From Psoroptes ovis (Eukaryota > Arthropoda > Arachnida > Sarcoptiformes > Psoroptidae): a stretch of DNA of 64,000 nucleotides. The stretch spans positions 2,852,001 to 2,916,000 of the forward strand of contig PQWQ01000006.1 in assembly GCA_002943765.1 (NCBI GenBank), written 5' to 3'. This document shows, one piece after another, positions 13,866-26,694 of this stretch. The notes below the pieces were generated by a model. It was not told the DNA's origin and did no database searches. It saw nothing but the letters and a program-made list of their open reading frames with translations. Every line of letters starts with the position of its first letter. Position 1 is the first letter of the stretch. Made by a program: the position numbers and the translations under genes.

Positions 13866-16800
13866 ATGTCAAATCATTCAAATCTTGCAGAATTACCGCC
13901 AATTGTTGGCGTTATTATTGAAAATTTACATCAAGATTTTAATGGTTTGATTAATTTTTGGGATGATACAATTTGTGTTCATTTGAATAATAAACGTGAA
14001 CATATTATAAATAATTGGACTCGTGATAAAAAATTGGAAAAAATTATTGATTTTGTTTCATATAATTTATGTAAAATACCGGAACAAAATGAAATTGAAC
14101 CATTCATTTTAAGATCAATGATTAATTATAATAGTAACAATCAGCAGCAGCAACAACAGCAACATCAAAATTTGGCCTCACAGATAAAATATAATGAATG
14201 CAATAAAAACTGGGAACAATTTTACATATATCTATTCTCTGAAACATATGATGAGCTTTTTATATCAGGTACGAAATCGCCAATCATATCGAGAGATAAA
14301 TGTGAAATTGGTTTGAGAAGATTGGATTTAAGATCAATAGATGAAATTAATGCAATGATGAATGCCCTCATAGATTATGAAATTCTAGCCTTTTTATATG
14401 AAAAATTTTCACAAAATATTGGTCAAATAGGAAAGATAATCATATTGACTGCTATGGAAAAATTGAATTATGCTATCAATTTAAGCCTTTTCTCTGAAAC
14501 TGTGATTCAATCAAAAACATTGATAAACATATTGCAAAATCTGCACATATTCAATAAAAATTTTTACATACGTAAACCATCGATTCGTTACGCATTAAGC
14601 AGTTATCTAATTTATTTATTGAATGAACTCGATACAGATGTAGATGATGTCAAATTTATTTTACAAATGTCAAGGAAATTCGTCCATTTTTTAAATCATA
14701 TTCGACTGATTCCTCCTGAAAATCGCACATTCAATCCTCGATCATTCAACGTTAGAGATCAATCATTGTATAAATTACATTATTCACATTGGTTTGCTGC
14801 TTGTGTTATACCTCGTTATACAAAATGGTATGTTAATTCATTTAATCAAAATTTTATCTGTTTTTATTCATTGAATTTTTTGGCCATTGAATAGTTTTCC
14901 ATCATACACATTGGGTGATACATTCAGTTATGATTTTTTAAATTCCATGTTAAGATATTTAAAATCAGATTTCAAGCCATTAGAAATTGATAATTATTCA
15001 ATTCAAGATTTTTTCGAGCGTATTGAATGTGAATTTTTGGATAAGAATAAATTATTCTGGAATGAAACATTTAGAAATAATCTTTCGCCGATTGATAATT
15101 TATTAGTCATGATCCAAGATCAATTAATTAATAATACAGTTTATGATGAAAAAATCAATAATGATAAAATGATTAAATGCACAAAATTACAGAATTGTTA
15201 TCGATTTTATGAACGTTTACTGCGTTTGAAACCATTTTGTGATAATTTCTGGTCTTATCATCATTCTTTGTTAAATTCTAATAATGTTACTAATAATAAT
15301 AATTGCCTAATCATCGATTCATCATATGAAAATGAAGAATCCGATATCGATGAATCAACAATGTATAATGATTATGATGGTAATGAATCTAATCAGAGTA
15401 TTGATGCGAACGGTGTTTTCGATGGTAGTGGCTCTAAAAAAGATTTGAATATAATATTGAAATGTAATTACTGTGATAAAAATAAATTTTACTATTGTTT
15501 TGTACATAATCGAATCAATACAAAAATTATAACGAATTCAAATAATGTAAATAAATGTAATAAACAAGGATTGATAATACAGCCTAATTCTTTTCCGAAA
15601 AATTGGATCGAACGTTTTTTGATCAAGTTGAATGAAGATGAAATATTTATAGCAACTTTTACGACGAAATATTTTAATTCAAATCAATTAAAATTAAAGA
15701 AACGTCTCGATTATTATTATCCATCAGGCGATTACGAAAATCAAACTTATCGTTTAATTTTAAATGATAAATATTTATCGACGATAAAACGACCATTGCT
15801 CGAAGATTATTTAAGAAATCATAGGCCCAAAAGTGATTTATATCGTAGTGTTTTGAAAATTTTCCATCAGATAATATCAGATTCCTCTAACATAAAATTT
15901 CGTCGATCACAACAAATACAATCGATCGGCTATGGTTTAGAGAATCTACGACCAAATATTGAATTTCATCGTTTATTATACACATCATTTGTAACAAATA
16001 TTAATACGAATATGTTAACAAATGTGTTTTCATTTTTACTTGGTCAAACACTTGAACATGATTCGTTATTTGGCTTAGATTCAAATACTGGTGGCACCGT
16101 ACAATTTGTGTTGATTAATCATCAATTCATCAAGAAATGGGACCTACGATATAAACAATGGCTGATCGGTTTACAGAATATATTCTGTTATCAGTTGCCT
16201 AAAATGGGTAAAGATTACATTACAAGATTAGTATTCGATCCTAGACATTCAACATTGGCAATAATCAAAAATGGTTATCGTGTTATTGGCGGTATTAATT
16301 TTCGCCCATTCATTGCGCAAGGTTTTTCAGAAATCGTTTTCTGTGCTGTTAGTTCTGATGAACAAGTCAAAGGTTATGGCACACGAATGATGAATCATCT
16401 TAAAGATTATCATTTATCACAAGGAATTCATTATTTATTAACCTTTGCTGATTCATATGCGATTGGTTATTTCAGAAAATTAGGGTTTAGTGACGATGTG
16501 ACATTACCTAAAGAACGATACAGTCATTACATCAAAGAATACAGCAAAGCATTACTAATGGAATGTCGTTTAGATCCAAGAATTTCATACAATAGTCTTG
16601 CACAAGTATTAAGAATGCAAAGATCAATAATTGAAGAATTAATTGAAATGAAACAAAAGACAAATCAATCAAAAACATTTTCGTATAAATTTACATCTGA
16701 TCATCGTATTGTGCCATCGAATTTTATACAACGTAAAAATCGATCAAATATAAAAATTGACACAACTGAAATTGATTTTGTTGATCATTCAAAAGAATTA

Positions 16801-17184
16801 TATCAAACATTCAAATCTATATTGAAAAAATTACAATCACATGAATCGGCATGGCCATTCAATAAACCGGTTGATAAAAATGAAGTTACGAATTATTATG
16901 ATACAATAAAATATCCAATGGATTTAACAACAATGACACAACGATTAAAACGTCATTATTATGTCAATTTACATTTATTTCATTATGATGTTAAAAGAAT
17001 ATTCATAAATTGTCGTACATTTTATGAAGATACGGAATATTTAAAAATGGCCAACATACTTGAACGATATTATTTGAATTTAATGAAAGAAAATGGTTTA
17101 CTAATCGAAACTATGAATAATTATAGTCAAGAAAAACAAGAAACAGATGATGATGAAGATGATTATAGTAATGGTTGTCAATGA
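13866..17184 (+). CDS. KAT2: GCN5/PCAF histone acetyltransferase (KAT2)
   Basis: Two exons, 13866-14827 and 14895-17184, predicting 1083 residues, longer than human PCAF (832) because of Asn/Asp/Gln-rich insertions. The ATG at 13866 is the first in frame. An N-terminal PCAF_N domain is followed by a GNAT domain (about 755-915) with the acetyl-CoA loop QVKGYGTRMMNHLK and the general-base Glu in SEIVFCAV (E800). A C-terminal bromodomain (about 965-1055) contains SAWPFNKPV and YPMDLTTM. This is the catalytic subunit of the SAGA and ATAC coactivator complexes and acetylates histone H3. Oddity: at the expected acetyl-lysine-binding Asn of the bromodomain (human NCKEYN) the sequence is NCRTFY, with Tyr at 1031 and a one-residue shorter loop. 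The catalytic domain looks intact. Confidence 0.93.
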
Positions 17185-17573
17185 AATGAAAAATATCAAC
17201 AAAAAATATATTGAAAATTGTTTTATAATTTTAGAAAAGATTCAAATTTCGAATTAAAGTTTTTTCTTTAAAAAACACGAGATAGCGTTTGTTGTCAATT
17301 TTTTGATATTTTGTTTTTTTATTTTTATTTTTTCAATTTAATTGAACTTTAAATGACGATGCATGTTTATTCTTGTTTGTTTTAATTTTTTTTGAATGAA
17401 TAAAAAAAATTGAAAAATTCAAATTGATTTAAATTTGTTTTGAAATCATTCGATTCATTGCTTGATTCATTAAATCAAGCGTTTAATGTTGAATGAAATC
17501 AATATTGAATTTCCTCAAATTTTTATCTTGAATTTTTTCGGTGCTGATTGCTTAGTTTTTTCCGAAAAAAATA
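17185..17573. other. Intergenic region KAT2-UBE3C
   Basis: 389 bp between two genes on the same strand. It holds the KAT2 3' UTR with AATAAA near 17400 and the UBE3C promoter. Nothing else seen. Confidence 0.5.
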
Positions 17574-20500
17574 ATGTCAAATTCACTTTTCAATGGTGAT
17601 TTTAGACAAAAACCTAAACAAAGTTTAGGCGGTGTAAATCGTAATGTAAATGTCATGTGAATAAATTGTTTATTTATTTTGTGATTGATTTTTTTATGAA
17701 TCATTTTCTTTACCAATAGCTGAAACGCGAACAATTGATACAACAAGCAGCACAGGAACGTAAACAACGTGAAGAATTTCGTAAACATACTCAAATAGCA
17801 ATCAAATTACAATCACAAATACGTAAATATTTAATATGTAAAAATTGGGTATGTGATTCATTATCGTTGTTCTAGATTTAATGATTCAAGTTTGAATATT
17901 CTCTTTTAAATAGCACAAAAAATTACGCGATGAATTCGATGCTATTCGATCACAATTAAATGATGACAATTTGATTAACAATGATAATAATAATAATGGA
18001 GATATTTTTGATGGAAAACGATTGAAAAATTTATTTGATAATATTCATAAATTATGCATACGATTTGTTAGATTTTATTCATATCCGATTGATAAAGAAA
18101 GACTGGTATGATTGACATGCTTGAATGCATTATAATGATTCTAGTATTTATGATTAATTTTTATTCTTTTCATTAGTTTTTCATCAATAAATTATTGATC
18201 AACAATCAATCATTGATACTCTCGAAACATCAACAAAATTTACATTGGTTAAAATATATATTCAAATATAATACTTACACATTGGCAAATTTATTAGATT
18301 GTTATCCTAATAATTTGGATGAATTCAAAATGATTTTGAATACATTTGAATTGTATTTAAATAATGTTAAAACTGACTTGAATAATAAATTATTCAATCA
18401 AATATGGAATCATTTGATCACGAATAATTATATGAAAATAATACAAAGTATATTATGTAAAATACGTGCCATTGAATCAATTGGTGATAAATTTTTCGAT
18501 ACAGTTTATAATACACTACTGCAAAACATATTATCGCAACAAAAATTAGATAATGATAATATATCGATATTGATTGAAAATTTTCTCAGTCAATTTTTAT
18601 CTGGTTTGAATGATTTTAGATTATTAAATGATATATTGAAAATGATTTGTAATGATCGTCCATTATTATTATCGATTGAAAACATTATGAAAGCATTTAT
18701 AAATTTAAATAATGAAAATATACTCATACAACAATATTCAATAATATTTTATTCAACAATAAAATTGATTCTACAACCATTACAATTGCAACAAATGAAG
18801 CTAAATCAATCATTATCGTATGAGATAATATATGATTATTTCAATATAATAAATTTATATTCACAAAAATTGTTCATACATTTTCGAACAAAACCATGTT
18901 TTAATCATATTTATAAGCGTGGTTTATCCATCGAACATCAAGATACAAATGATAATATGGATGTAGTAGACAATAATAATATCATTGATGATATTGACGA
19001 TGATGAAGATGATCTAGATAATGATTTTGATTCTGTGCAACAAAAAACAATCGATGATGAGAAATTGTTATTTTATGTCAAACAAATATTTTGTTTGTTG
19101 AATACAACTGAAAATTGTAACATAATAATACGCTTTATCGATAATCAATTTGTCACAAGAACCGTCAATAGTATTGATGATAATGATATTGATAATAATG
19201 ATAGACAATCTATTGTTATTAAAAATGTTTTGATTTCATTGTCAAGCATTAGTCATTTAATTTTATTTTTTCATCCAAATGGTATTCATAATAATAGGTA
19301 TGACATTATTTTTAAATGAAACATTTCTGATTATAAATCATTTTTTTCCATTCTTATCTAGGCTCTTGCATACATTAGCATTCAATCCGAATTTTTTAAA
19401 ACAATTATGGAATTTCATACTAAACGAAAGTGGTACAGTTATGCCATTTTCTGAAACATCGACAACATATATTCAAATTCTTTCACGTGGACTATTGAAT
19501 TCATCGTTTGATTGGCCTCAATTTATTCCTCATTTTACAATATTCTGTTCACTCTTCAATTATTTTCTGCAAACATTGGATGATGTTGAATTTTTCAATG
19601 AATATTTAAAAAATAATGTCGATACTGGTAATTTAGAAAATAATGTCCTCTCTTTATATAATTATAGTGTGCTACCATTTAAACTCGATGAAATAATATC
19701 GATGAGTTCAATACTCCGCGATGTTGGCATATCGTTGATCGAATTAGCTTATCAAGATCGTCGCATCATTAATTATAAAATCAATTTATTTGGATCAGGA
19801 GTTGAAGAAACTATTCAAGATGAATTTAGTATCAATTGTTGGAGTTTATTATTACGAAATCTATTACGTTTACTGCGCCATATTTATGGTCGTGATATTA
19901 GACAAAGATTCTGTCCAGAGAATCACTGGATTTCAAAACGTACATGCATTAGTTTTTTACCTCAAAATTTCGATATCGCCATACGACAACGACGAAAATT
20001 GTATCAAGAATTCCGAGGTATCAAGCGTATGAATCGTGAAGAAATAATTCAACATGGATCACCAATATCTGTCAGAGATGTGATTAATGTAACATTAATT
20101 CAAGAACTACCATTCGTAGCGTCATTTTGTGATCGTGTAAAAATAATGCAATCTTTAATTAATTATGATAAACAAAATCGTGAAGTAGATTTCTACGAAG
20201 TGATACATGGGCGTACAGTAACTATACGCCGTAATTTCCTATATGAAGACTCATTCGAAAAATTATCGCCTACATTAGTACCATCAATGAAGAAAGTTAT
20301 TCGAGTCCAATTAGTTTCAGCACTTGGGTTAGAAGAAACCGGTGTTGATGGTGGCGGTGTTTTTCGTGAATTTCTTTCCGAAGCCCTCAAATCAGCATTC
20401 GATCCTAATCGCGGTCTTTTCAAGCTTACTCAAGATGGATTCCTTTATCCAAATCCATCTGCTCAAATGTTATATGATAATAGTGATAGTCATTATTATT

Positions 20501-21352
20501 TTATTGGCCGCTTATTGGGCAAATCAATTTACGAGCATATGCTTATCGAATTACCTTTTGCACCATTTTTCTTGGCAAAAATTTTGACTGCTAATTCTGC
20601 GATTGAAATAAATCATTTGGCATCGCTTGATCCGGTTTTATACAAAAATTTAATATCATTAAAAAACTATAGTGGTGATGTGTCAGATTTAGGATTAGAT
20701 TTTACTGCTGTACAATCAGATTTTGGAACGAATAAAATTGAAGATCTAAAACCGAATGGTTCCAACATTACCGTCACAAATCAAAATCGAATCGAATATA
20801 TTTATCTGATGGCTGATTATAAATTGAATAAACAGGTAAAAATTGAATTTCTTCCAATTCAATTCATTTTTTAATGTATGATACATTTTACAGATACGTA
20901 ATCAATGTGCAGCTTTCAAAAAAGGTTTTTACAATGTTGTCGATTTTGATTGGATCAAAATGTTTGATACGAAAGAGTTACAAATATTAATATCGGGTGC
21001 ACAGACAGCTATTGATTTAGATGACTTGATGGCGCATACTCTTTATACTGGTAATTATAATCAAAATCACATTGTAATACAAAATTTTTGGCAAGTCATA
21101 CGTGATTTTGATGAAAATGACAAAAGAAAATTTTTAAAATTTGTGACATCCTGCTCGAGACCACCGTTATTAGGTTTCAAAGATTTATGTCCACCATTTT
21201 GCATACAGAACGCTGGTCAAGATCCTGAACGTTTACCAACATCATCCACATGTATGAACTTGTTAAAGTTGCCAGAAATTTATGATAAAAAATTGATGAA
21301 AGAAAAATTAATGTATGCCATTAATTCTGGTTCGGGCTTTGAATTGAGTTAA
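17574..21352 (+). CDS. UBE3C: UBE3C HECT-type E3 ubiquitin ligase
   Basis: Six exons: 17574-17645, 17720-17848, 17914-18105, 18177-19297, 19362-20835 and 20894-21352, predicting 1148 residues (human about 1083). The first exon reads FNGDFRQKPKQSLGGVNR, matching the human N-terminus. Exon 2 encodes a basic helix and an IQ motif (IKLQSQIRKYLICKNW, about 50-67). A long helical middle with a D/N-rich insertion leads to the C-terminal HECT domain, with EETGVDGGGVFREF, NLISLKNY and catalytic Cys1116 in TSSTCMNLLKLP. It ends with GSGFELS, as HECT proteins do. UBE3C extends K29/K48 ubiquitin chains at the proteasome. The stop lies 7 bp from the stop of WDR83 on the other strand. Confidence 0.95.
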
Positions 21353-21359
21353 TCAATCA

Positions 21360-22516
21360 TTATTTGGTAATTTTCCATACATTAATTTTATTCTCTGCAC
21401 CGCTTATCAATTCCATTTCAGTTGAATTAACAGCAAATGTGTGAATTACTTTTTGTTTGTGCATCAATTTAGTTACGATTGTACTCTGTAAATTTTTGTT
21501 TTTTCATTAACATCAATAATAAAATTATGATCAAAAATTAGTATAGCTTATCGAAAAATTTTGCTAACCTCAAGTAATGACCAAATATAGATGTTCCCAT
21601 CTTCTGATCCCGAAACAATGTACGAATCATTATCTAGTAAACCATTATCAATTCGATATTTTTGATTGACATGGCCTTGGAAACTAATTTCATTGAAAAT
21701 CAATTTTGATTAAGATTAGCATTGATCTGATAATGAAAAATAAACACTTACGATGCCAAAATTTGACCACTTGATTTGTCTACCAATTTAAGAAAATCAT
21801 TCATACCACTTGTGAGCATACATTGACAATCATTTGTAAAACTGATATAAGTTAGAGGATCTATAAATCGAATTTAAAATTAATTGATAGATAATTTGAT
21901 GAAAATAAAACTCACTTTTTAAATTATCAGCTTCCATAATTCCTTTGCGTATATCATATCGTCTTAGATTATGGTCCAATGAAACGGTAGCTATTTCGTG
22001 ATCTGAAACAGCCAAATATGAAATGCTATCTTTGGCTTCATCCAATATTTGTATTGGTTCACGCGAATTACTTTTGTTATCCCATATTTTCACTGTTCCA
22101 TCTAATGAACCAGAAATGAATACACTTGATTCTTCATTGAAACGAACAACATTTATTATGGCAATATGTGAACGTATTCTTCGTATTGGTTGACCAGTGG
22201 TAACATCCCATAAAATTAATGTTTTATCATGACTACACGATATCAATTGACTACTATCACATGAACAATCAACGTCCATCACTTCGGAACCATGACCGGA
22301 ATATGTTTTCAACAATAATTCTTTGCGTGGATTCCATAATTTTATTGTTTTATCACTGCCACACGTTAGACAATATTCACCATCAACTAAATTCGAAAAA
22401 CAAAATTTAAAATTTTTGATTAATATTGATGAATTGTTAATACCATTTAAAGTAATTTTCCTGATTGCTCCTTGATTACAATCAAAAGAATGTGTTATTT
22501 CTGCTGATAATGTCAT
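21360..22516 (-). CDS. WDR83: WDR83 (MORG1) WD40 protein
   Basis: Five exons: 22516-22444, 22386-21916, 21860-21752, 21683-21569 and 21485-21360, predicting 297 residues (human 315). The opening ITHSFDCNQGAIRKITLNVDG and the repeat YCLTCGSDKTIKLWNP match WDR83 closely. Later blades include SCSHDKTLILWDV, SGSLDGTVKIWD, ILDEAKDSISYLAVSDHEI and SGSEDGNIYIW. Family role: MAPK scaffold that binds MP1, reported also in second-step spliceosomes and as a regulator of PHD3. The in-frame ATG at 22516 is used; a TTG 15 bases upstream is not needed. The gene is divergent from SCYL3 across 211 bp and convergent with UBE3C. Confidence 0.93.
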
Positions 22517-22727
22517 TTCGTAATTTGTCAAACTTAACGATCACATGAAAATTTTTGAAATTTATTAGTGCCGCCATCCAACAGACATCATTTGAATCAA
22601 TCATTGTAAAAACAAATCATTGTCGTGTCATATCAATCATTCGACAAAATAATTTTTTTTTCGTTTTATTTTGATTTACATTTATTCATTAATAATAATG
22701 ATTAAACAGTGATAATCACAGAATTAA
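22517..22727. promoter_or_regulatory. Likely bidirectional promoter WDR83/SCYL3
   Basis: Only 211 bp separate the two divergent start codons. At about 22571 lies GCCGCCATC, which resembles the YY1/Pho core often found near housekeeping starts. No TATA box is obvious. Both 5' UTRs must also fit here. Confidence 0.6.
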
Positions 22728-25076
22728 ATGGGAAACGAAACAAGCATATTGAAAAAGTGCGATGTATCATTGAAAGCAAATTTCACGACAAAACAATGGT
22801 CATTATTTGATGCGAAAAGTGAAAATCAATCATTTAGTTTATTCATTTTCAATAATGATTATGATTATTGTAATGATTTTACTGTGAGTGCAATAACACC
22901 CTAAAATAAGTGATCGATTTCATTACTTTACTTCTAATATTAATTTATTTAGAGATGGAAACATGTTCGTCACCCGCATGTGGTCAAATTATATGAGTTT
23001 GGTGTTTATAAAAATAAAAAATACATCTTGACCGAACCTGTAATACCGTTGAAACAAATATTGGAGACGTATCACCATCAATTTTCACTATTGAGTGGAT
23101 TGTATAATATTGGTGATGCTTTAGAATTTTTGCATAGAATTTGTAATATTTCTGTTAATAATTTATCAATACATTCAATATTTATATCTAAAAATGATCC
23201 GAATGAATTATGGAAAATTGGATCATTATATTGGTGTAGTACGATACAAACCGAGGATGATGAATTTGTGAAAAAATTAATTGAATATCATGAAAAAAAT
23301 GATTCATTGAAAACATTGTCAAAAGAAAATTGTGATAAAAGCAAACCATTAACCATAAAATCAGCGAAAAATATTCATCATAGAGATGTTCATTCATTTG
23401 TCATGTTGATTCAAGAGCTTTTGTTGAATTACGATAAGCAACCGAAATCGGTTGAAATGTCATCTGTAACTAACAAATCAATCAATAGTGATATCAATTT
23501 TATGGTCAAATCATTGATTGATAATTATCACCGTTCCAAAAATAATGAAAAACCGACACTGCAAGCAATATTAAATGATCGATTATTTAAAAATTGTACA
23601 TTCGTTCACTTGAAACGTTTTCTCAGTAATTTTAGCACCTATGAAGATGATGAAAAATTAAGTTTTCTCCAAGAACTTGTCGAAAATTTGCGGCAATTTC
23701 CAGATCAATCATTAGTGATTAGTATTTTTAAAATGATAGTTAGCTCAAGATTTATCATGTCTAATCGTATAGTTTATCACCATATTATGCCTTATTTTCT
23801 GATACCATCGATAAATCAGCAAACGACTGTGACAAAAGATGACCATACATCAAATGAATCATCATTGTTATCGAACATAGAAAATCGATATCTATTAACA
23901 AATGGTGAAATAATTACATTGATTCCTTTTATTGATGAACAAACATTTCGTGATGGTATGATTCCTCAAATATTGGAATTATATTGTGTGCACGATTATA
24001 AAATACGACTGTTATTGCTTAAATATCTTCCGCATTATGGAAAATACATATCTAAAACATGTTTGAAAAAAATTCTTCTACCACAAATATTATTAGGCAT
24101 CAAAGATTCTGATCAAGAATTAGTCGCCCTAACATTTCGTGCACTAGCTTCACTTATCGAATTATTCGGTGTCCAAATAGTACTTGGTGGCAGTAATCGT
24201 CATAAATATTTCACTTCCAATGTATCCTCTACTGTTTTCCTTAACAGTGAACATTCTTATGGTAGCCATAATCGCCATACATTGATCAATAATGATAATG
24301 GTCCAGAACGTCGTAATTCAATTAGTAGTACAAAATCATCAATTTTATCAGATGACAATAGAAAATTAGATCCAGTTATATTTGAACGAAGTTCACCTGA
24401 TGGTGGTGAAACATCATCTAACGAAAATCTATCAGCATTATCAGTAAAAACGATAGTGGATAAATTCCCATCATTAAATGTTGCTGATTCAAATCATCAA
24501 ACAATGAACGTAGATCATGATGAGTGGCCTGATTGGGAAGAAAGTGATAAGCCGCAACAGCAATATATAAATATGCAAACAGCCCCCAAAATCGAATCAA
24601 AAATTAGTGATAAACAAATCAATGATAAAGCTAACAAAATTCGAACAAAAAAAGAAAAATTTCAAACATATGATATTAAAGCAATTGATTTTGATCGAGG
24701 AAATTATACTGAAGAAATTGACAATTTATTCATGGATATGGAACCGATTGTAAATTTTAGTAATAAAAATAATGATAATGGAAATTCTAAGAAAAAAGTA
24801 TCGACAAATGTATCAAAGCCAGTGAAAAATAATGATAATCATGATCATAATGATAATGATATTGTGCCAGTAATTGATTCCAGTATATTTGATGATAAAA
24901 ATGATGATTTACAAAATTTCGAGAATAATGGATGGAACGATGAAGATGACGGTGATGATAATTATTATGATTTAGATAATTTGAATGAAAATTTAGATGA
25001 TAATGATGATCAAACAACCAAAAACAATAGTAATAATCAAACATTAGATGTAAATGAAATCAGGCAATCAGACTGA
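22728..25076 (+). CDS. SCYL3: SCYL3/PACE-1-like pseudokinase
   Basis: Two exons, 22728-22883 and 22953-25076, predicting 759 residues. The start MGNETSIL parallels human SCYL3 (MGSENSAL); Gly2 suggests N-myristoylation. The kinase-like domain (1 to about 260) keeps WKHVRHPHVVKLYEFG, but the catalytic loop is NNLSIHSIFIS and the DFG position reads KIGS, so it should be inactive. HEAT-like repeats follow (about 270-460), including LKKILLPQILLGIKDSDQE. The C-terminal third is disordered and rich in Asp and Asn, with DEWPDWEE and EIDNLFMDMEP motifs seen in SCYL1/SCYL3. Known role: SCYL proteins act in Golgi traffic, and SCYL3 binds ezrin. SCYL1 is a less likely alternative. Confidence 0.88.
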
Positions 25077-26694
25077 TTTATGATTCATTGAATAAAAAAA
25101 AATTCATTCTCAAATACGAGTTCGATGACCGTGTTTAATTCGTTTTTGTCTTAATTTTCAATTCCAAATTCTCGTTTATACGCATGTTTTAAAGAGAGAC
25201 TTGTATGATAATTGAAAGACTTGTTTTAAAATGTTGTTTTGAAGCAACAAATTGCGCTTAAAACAACAATAGTTTTTGTTTGATGTCTGACAAGATTAAA
25301 TGGAAAGTTTTATTTTCTAAAAAAATTTCAGATCTCTTCGATTCCTTATGATTTGAATCTCAGATATGGCTCAACTCTTTACTTAATCAGTACATCAAAA
25401 CAACAGAATGAAAATGTATTCAATTTTCATGTACGTTTTTTTTAATTCAAAAATTTCCATATTCAAAGTTAAAAATAAATTATTGGTTTCCGTTTGTTTT
25501 TTCTCGAATTTATTCGTCATCCATCAACACATCATTCTTTAAGTAAATCAAAAAAGAAATCAATAATATTCGATGAATATTTGATTTAATCCATTGGTTT
25601 ATATAAATAGCTTTCTATCGTTCATCGTTGTTGATGTTGTTGAAATGAAAATTTTCCAACTTTTTAAATCAACAACAACGATAATAGCATGATTAACAGT
25701 TGCGATTATGTCTAATTCATGTACGGATGTGTGCATATGATAATATAAGAATATAATAATATAAATCAGCAACTTAAATTATTGAGAATATTTTTTTTCT
25801 TTCTTTCTTTCTTTTCACTTATCATATCACATAAGAATACATTTGTGTGATTTCAAACAAACGGAATGAATAAATTATCATCATTAATGTTGTATATATG
25901 AATGAATGAATGAATGTGTTTGTTTGCCAATTTGATGAACATACATCAACAACACCAAGTAAATCTTATAACAACATTCAACAAACGAAATGTTCTAATG
26001 ATGAAATTATTATTCAAAAACAACATGGTTTAAGAAAAGAAAAAACGAATATTCTTCGATTATTCATCTTTTGCATTTTAAAAAGATTCAAAAGTCTTAT
26101 TTTTCATTTCAGAATCAGATGTATATGCACACATATTTTACATCTACTTATCAGCTATTATTTTTATCATACATTTTGCGTTGTTTTTCTTTTTACTTTT
26201 GTTGAAAACACATATTGAAAACCTTATCATGTTCATGGTTTAAGAATGTGTGTTATTTTGATTCAAATATAAAAAAGTATTTCTTAATATTAATTATTAT
26301 TTTTGTTTGATTGTTTTGAATTACAATCTATTTCATTTTGATTTACTTCGTATTCATGAATTTTCCCTTTTATTATTACCATTATTTTGAGTTAGTGTAT
26401 ACGTTGATAATTTATCTTTAATTTTCATCAAGTTTCTGTTCAATTATCATCATCATTTTTTTGCTTGTTTGTTTGTGTTCTTTAAAAAATTCAACAAGAC
26501 TTTATATTGAAATCAATCATATTGATTTTTCATTCATTCCTCAATATATAATATCAACAAGTATTTATCTCGTTTTGATTTTATAACAAGTATTTATCTC
26601 GTGAGGATTTCACTTTTGTCCAAGATAATCATTACAGTCATCAATTCAAAAATCTTTAATCTCAAGAAACAAAATCCAATAACCATAATTCAAA
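25077..26694. promoter_or_regulatory. Upstream region of tropomodulin exon A
   Basis: 1.6 kb with no gene. It contains TTTATATAAATAG at about 25597-25610, which could serve as a TATA box or MEF2-like site (weak). A CTTT-rich run lies at about 25795-25815, and a GAAT run at about 25900. At 26556-26602 an 18-bp word containing TTATCT occurs twice, 29 bp apart, just before the start codon. Confidence 0.4.
26556..26602. repeat. 18-bp direct repeat upstream of exon A
   Basis: AACAAGTATTTATCTCGT is present at 26556-26573 and again, without change, at 26585-26602. The offset of 29 bp suggests a local tandem duplication. Each copy contains a GATA-type site (TTATCT). Confidence 0.85.

Noticed and set aside
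24787..25044. 85-codon His/Tyr-rich reverse-strand frame
   Set aside because: It is the complement of the GAT/AAT-rich tail of SCYL3.
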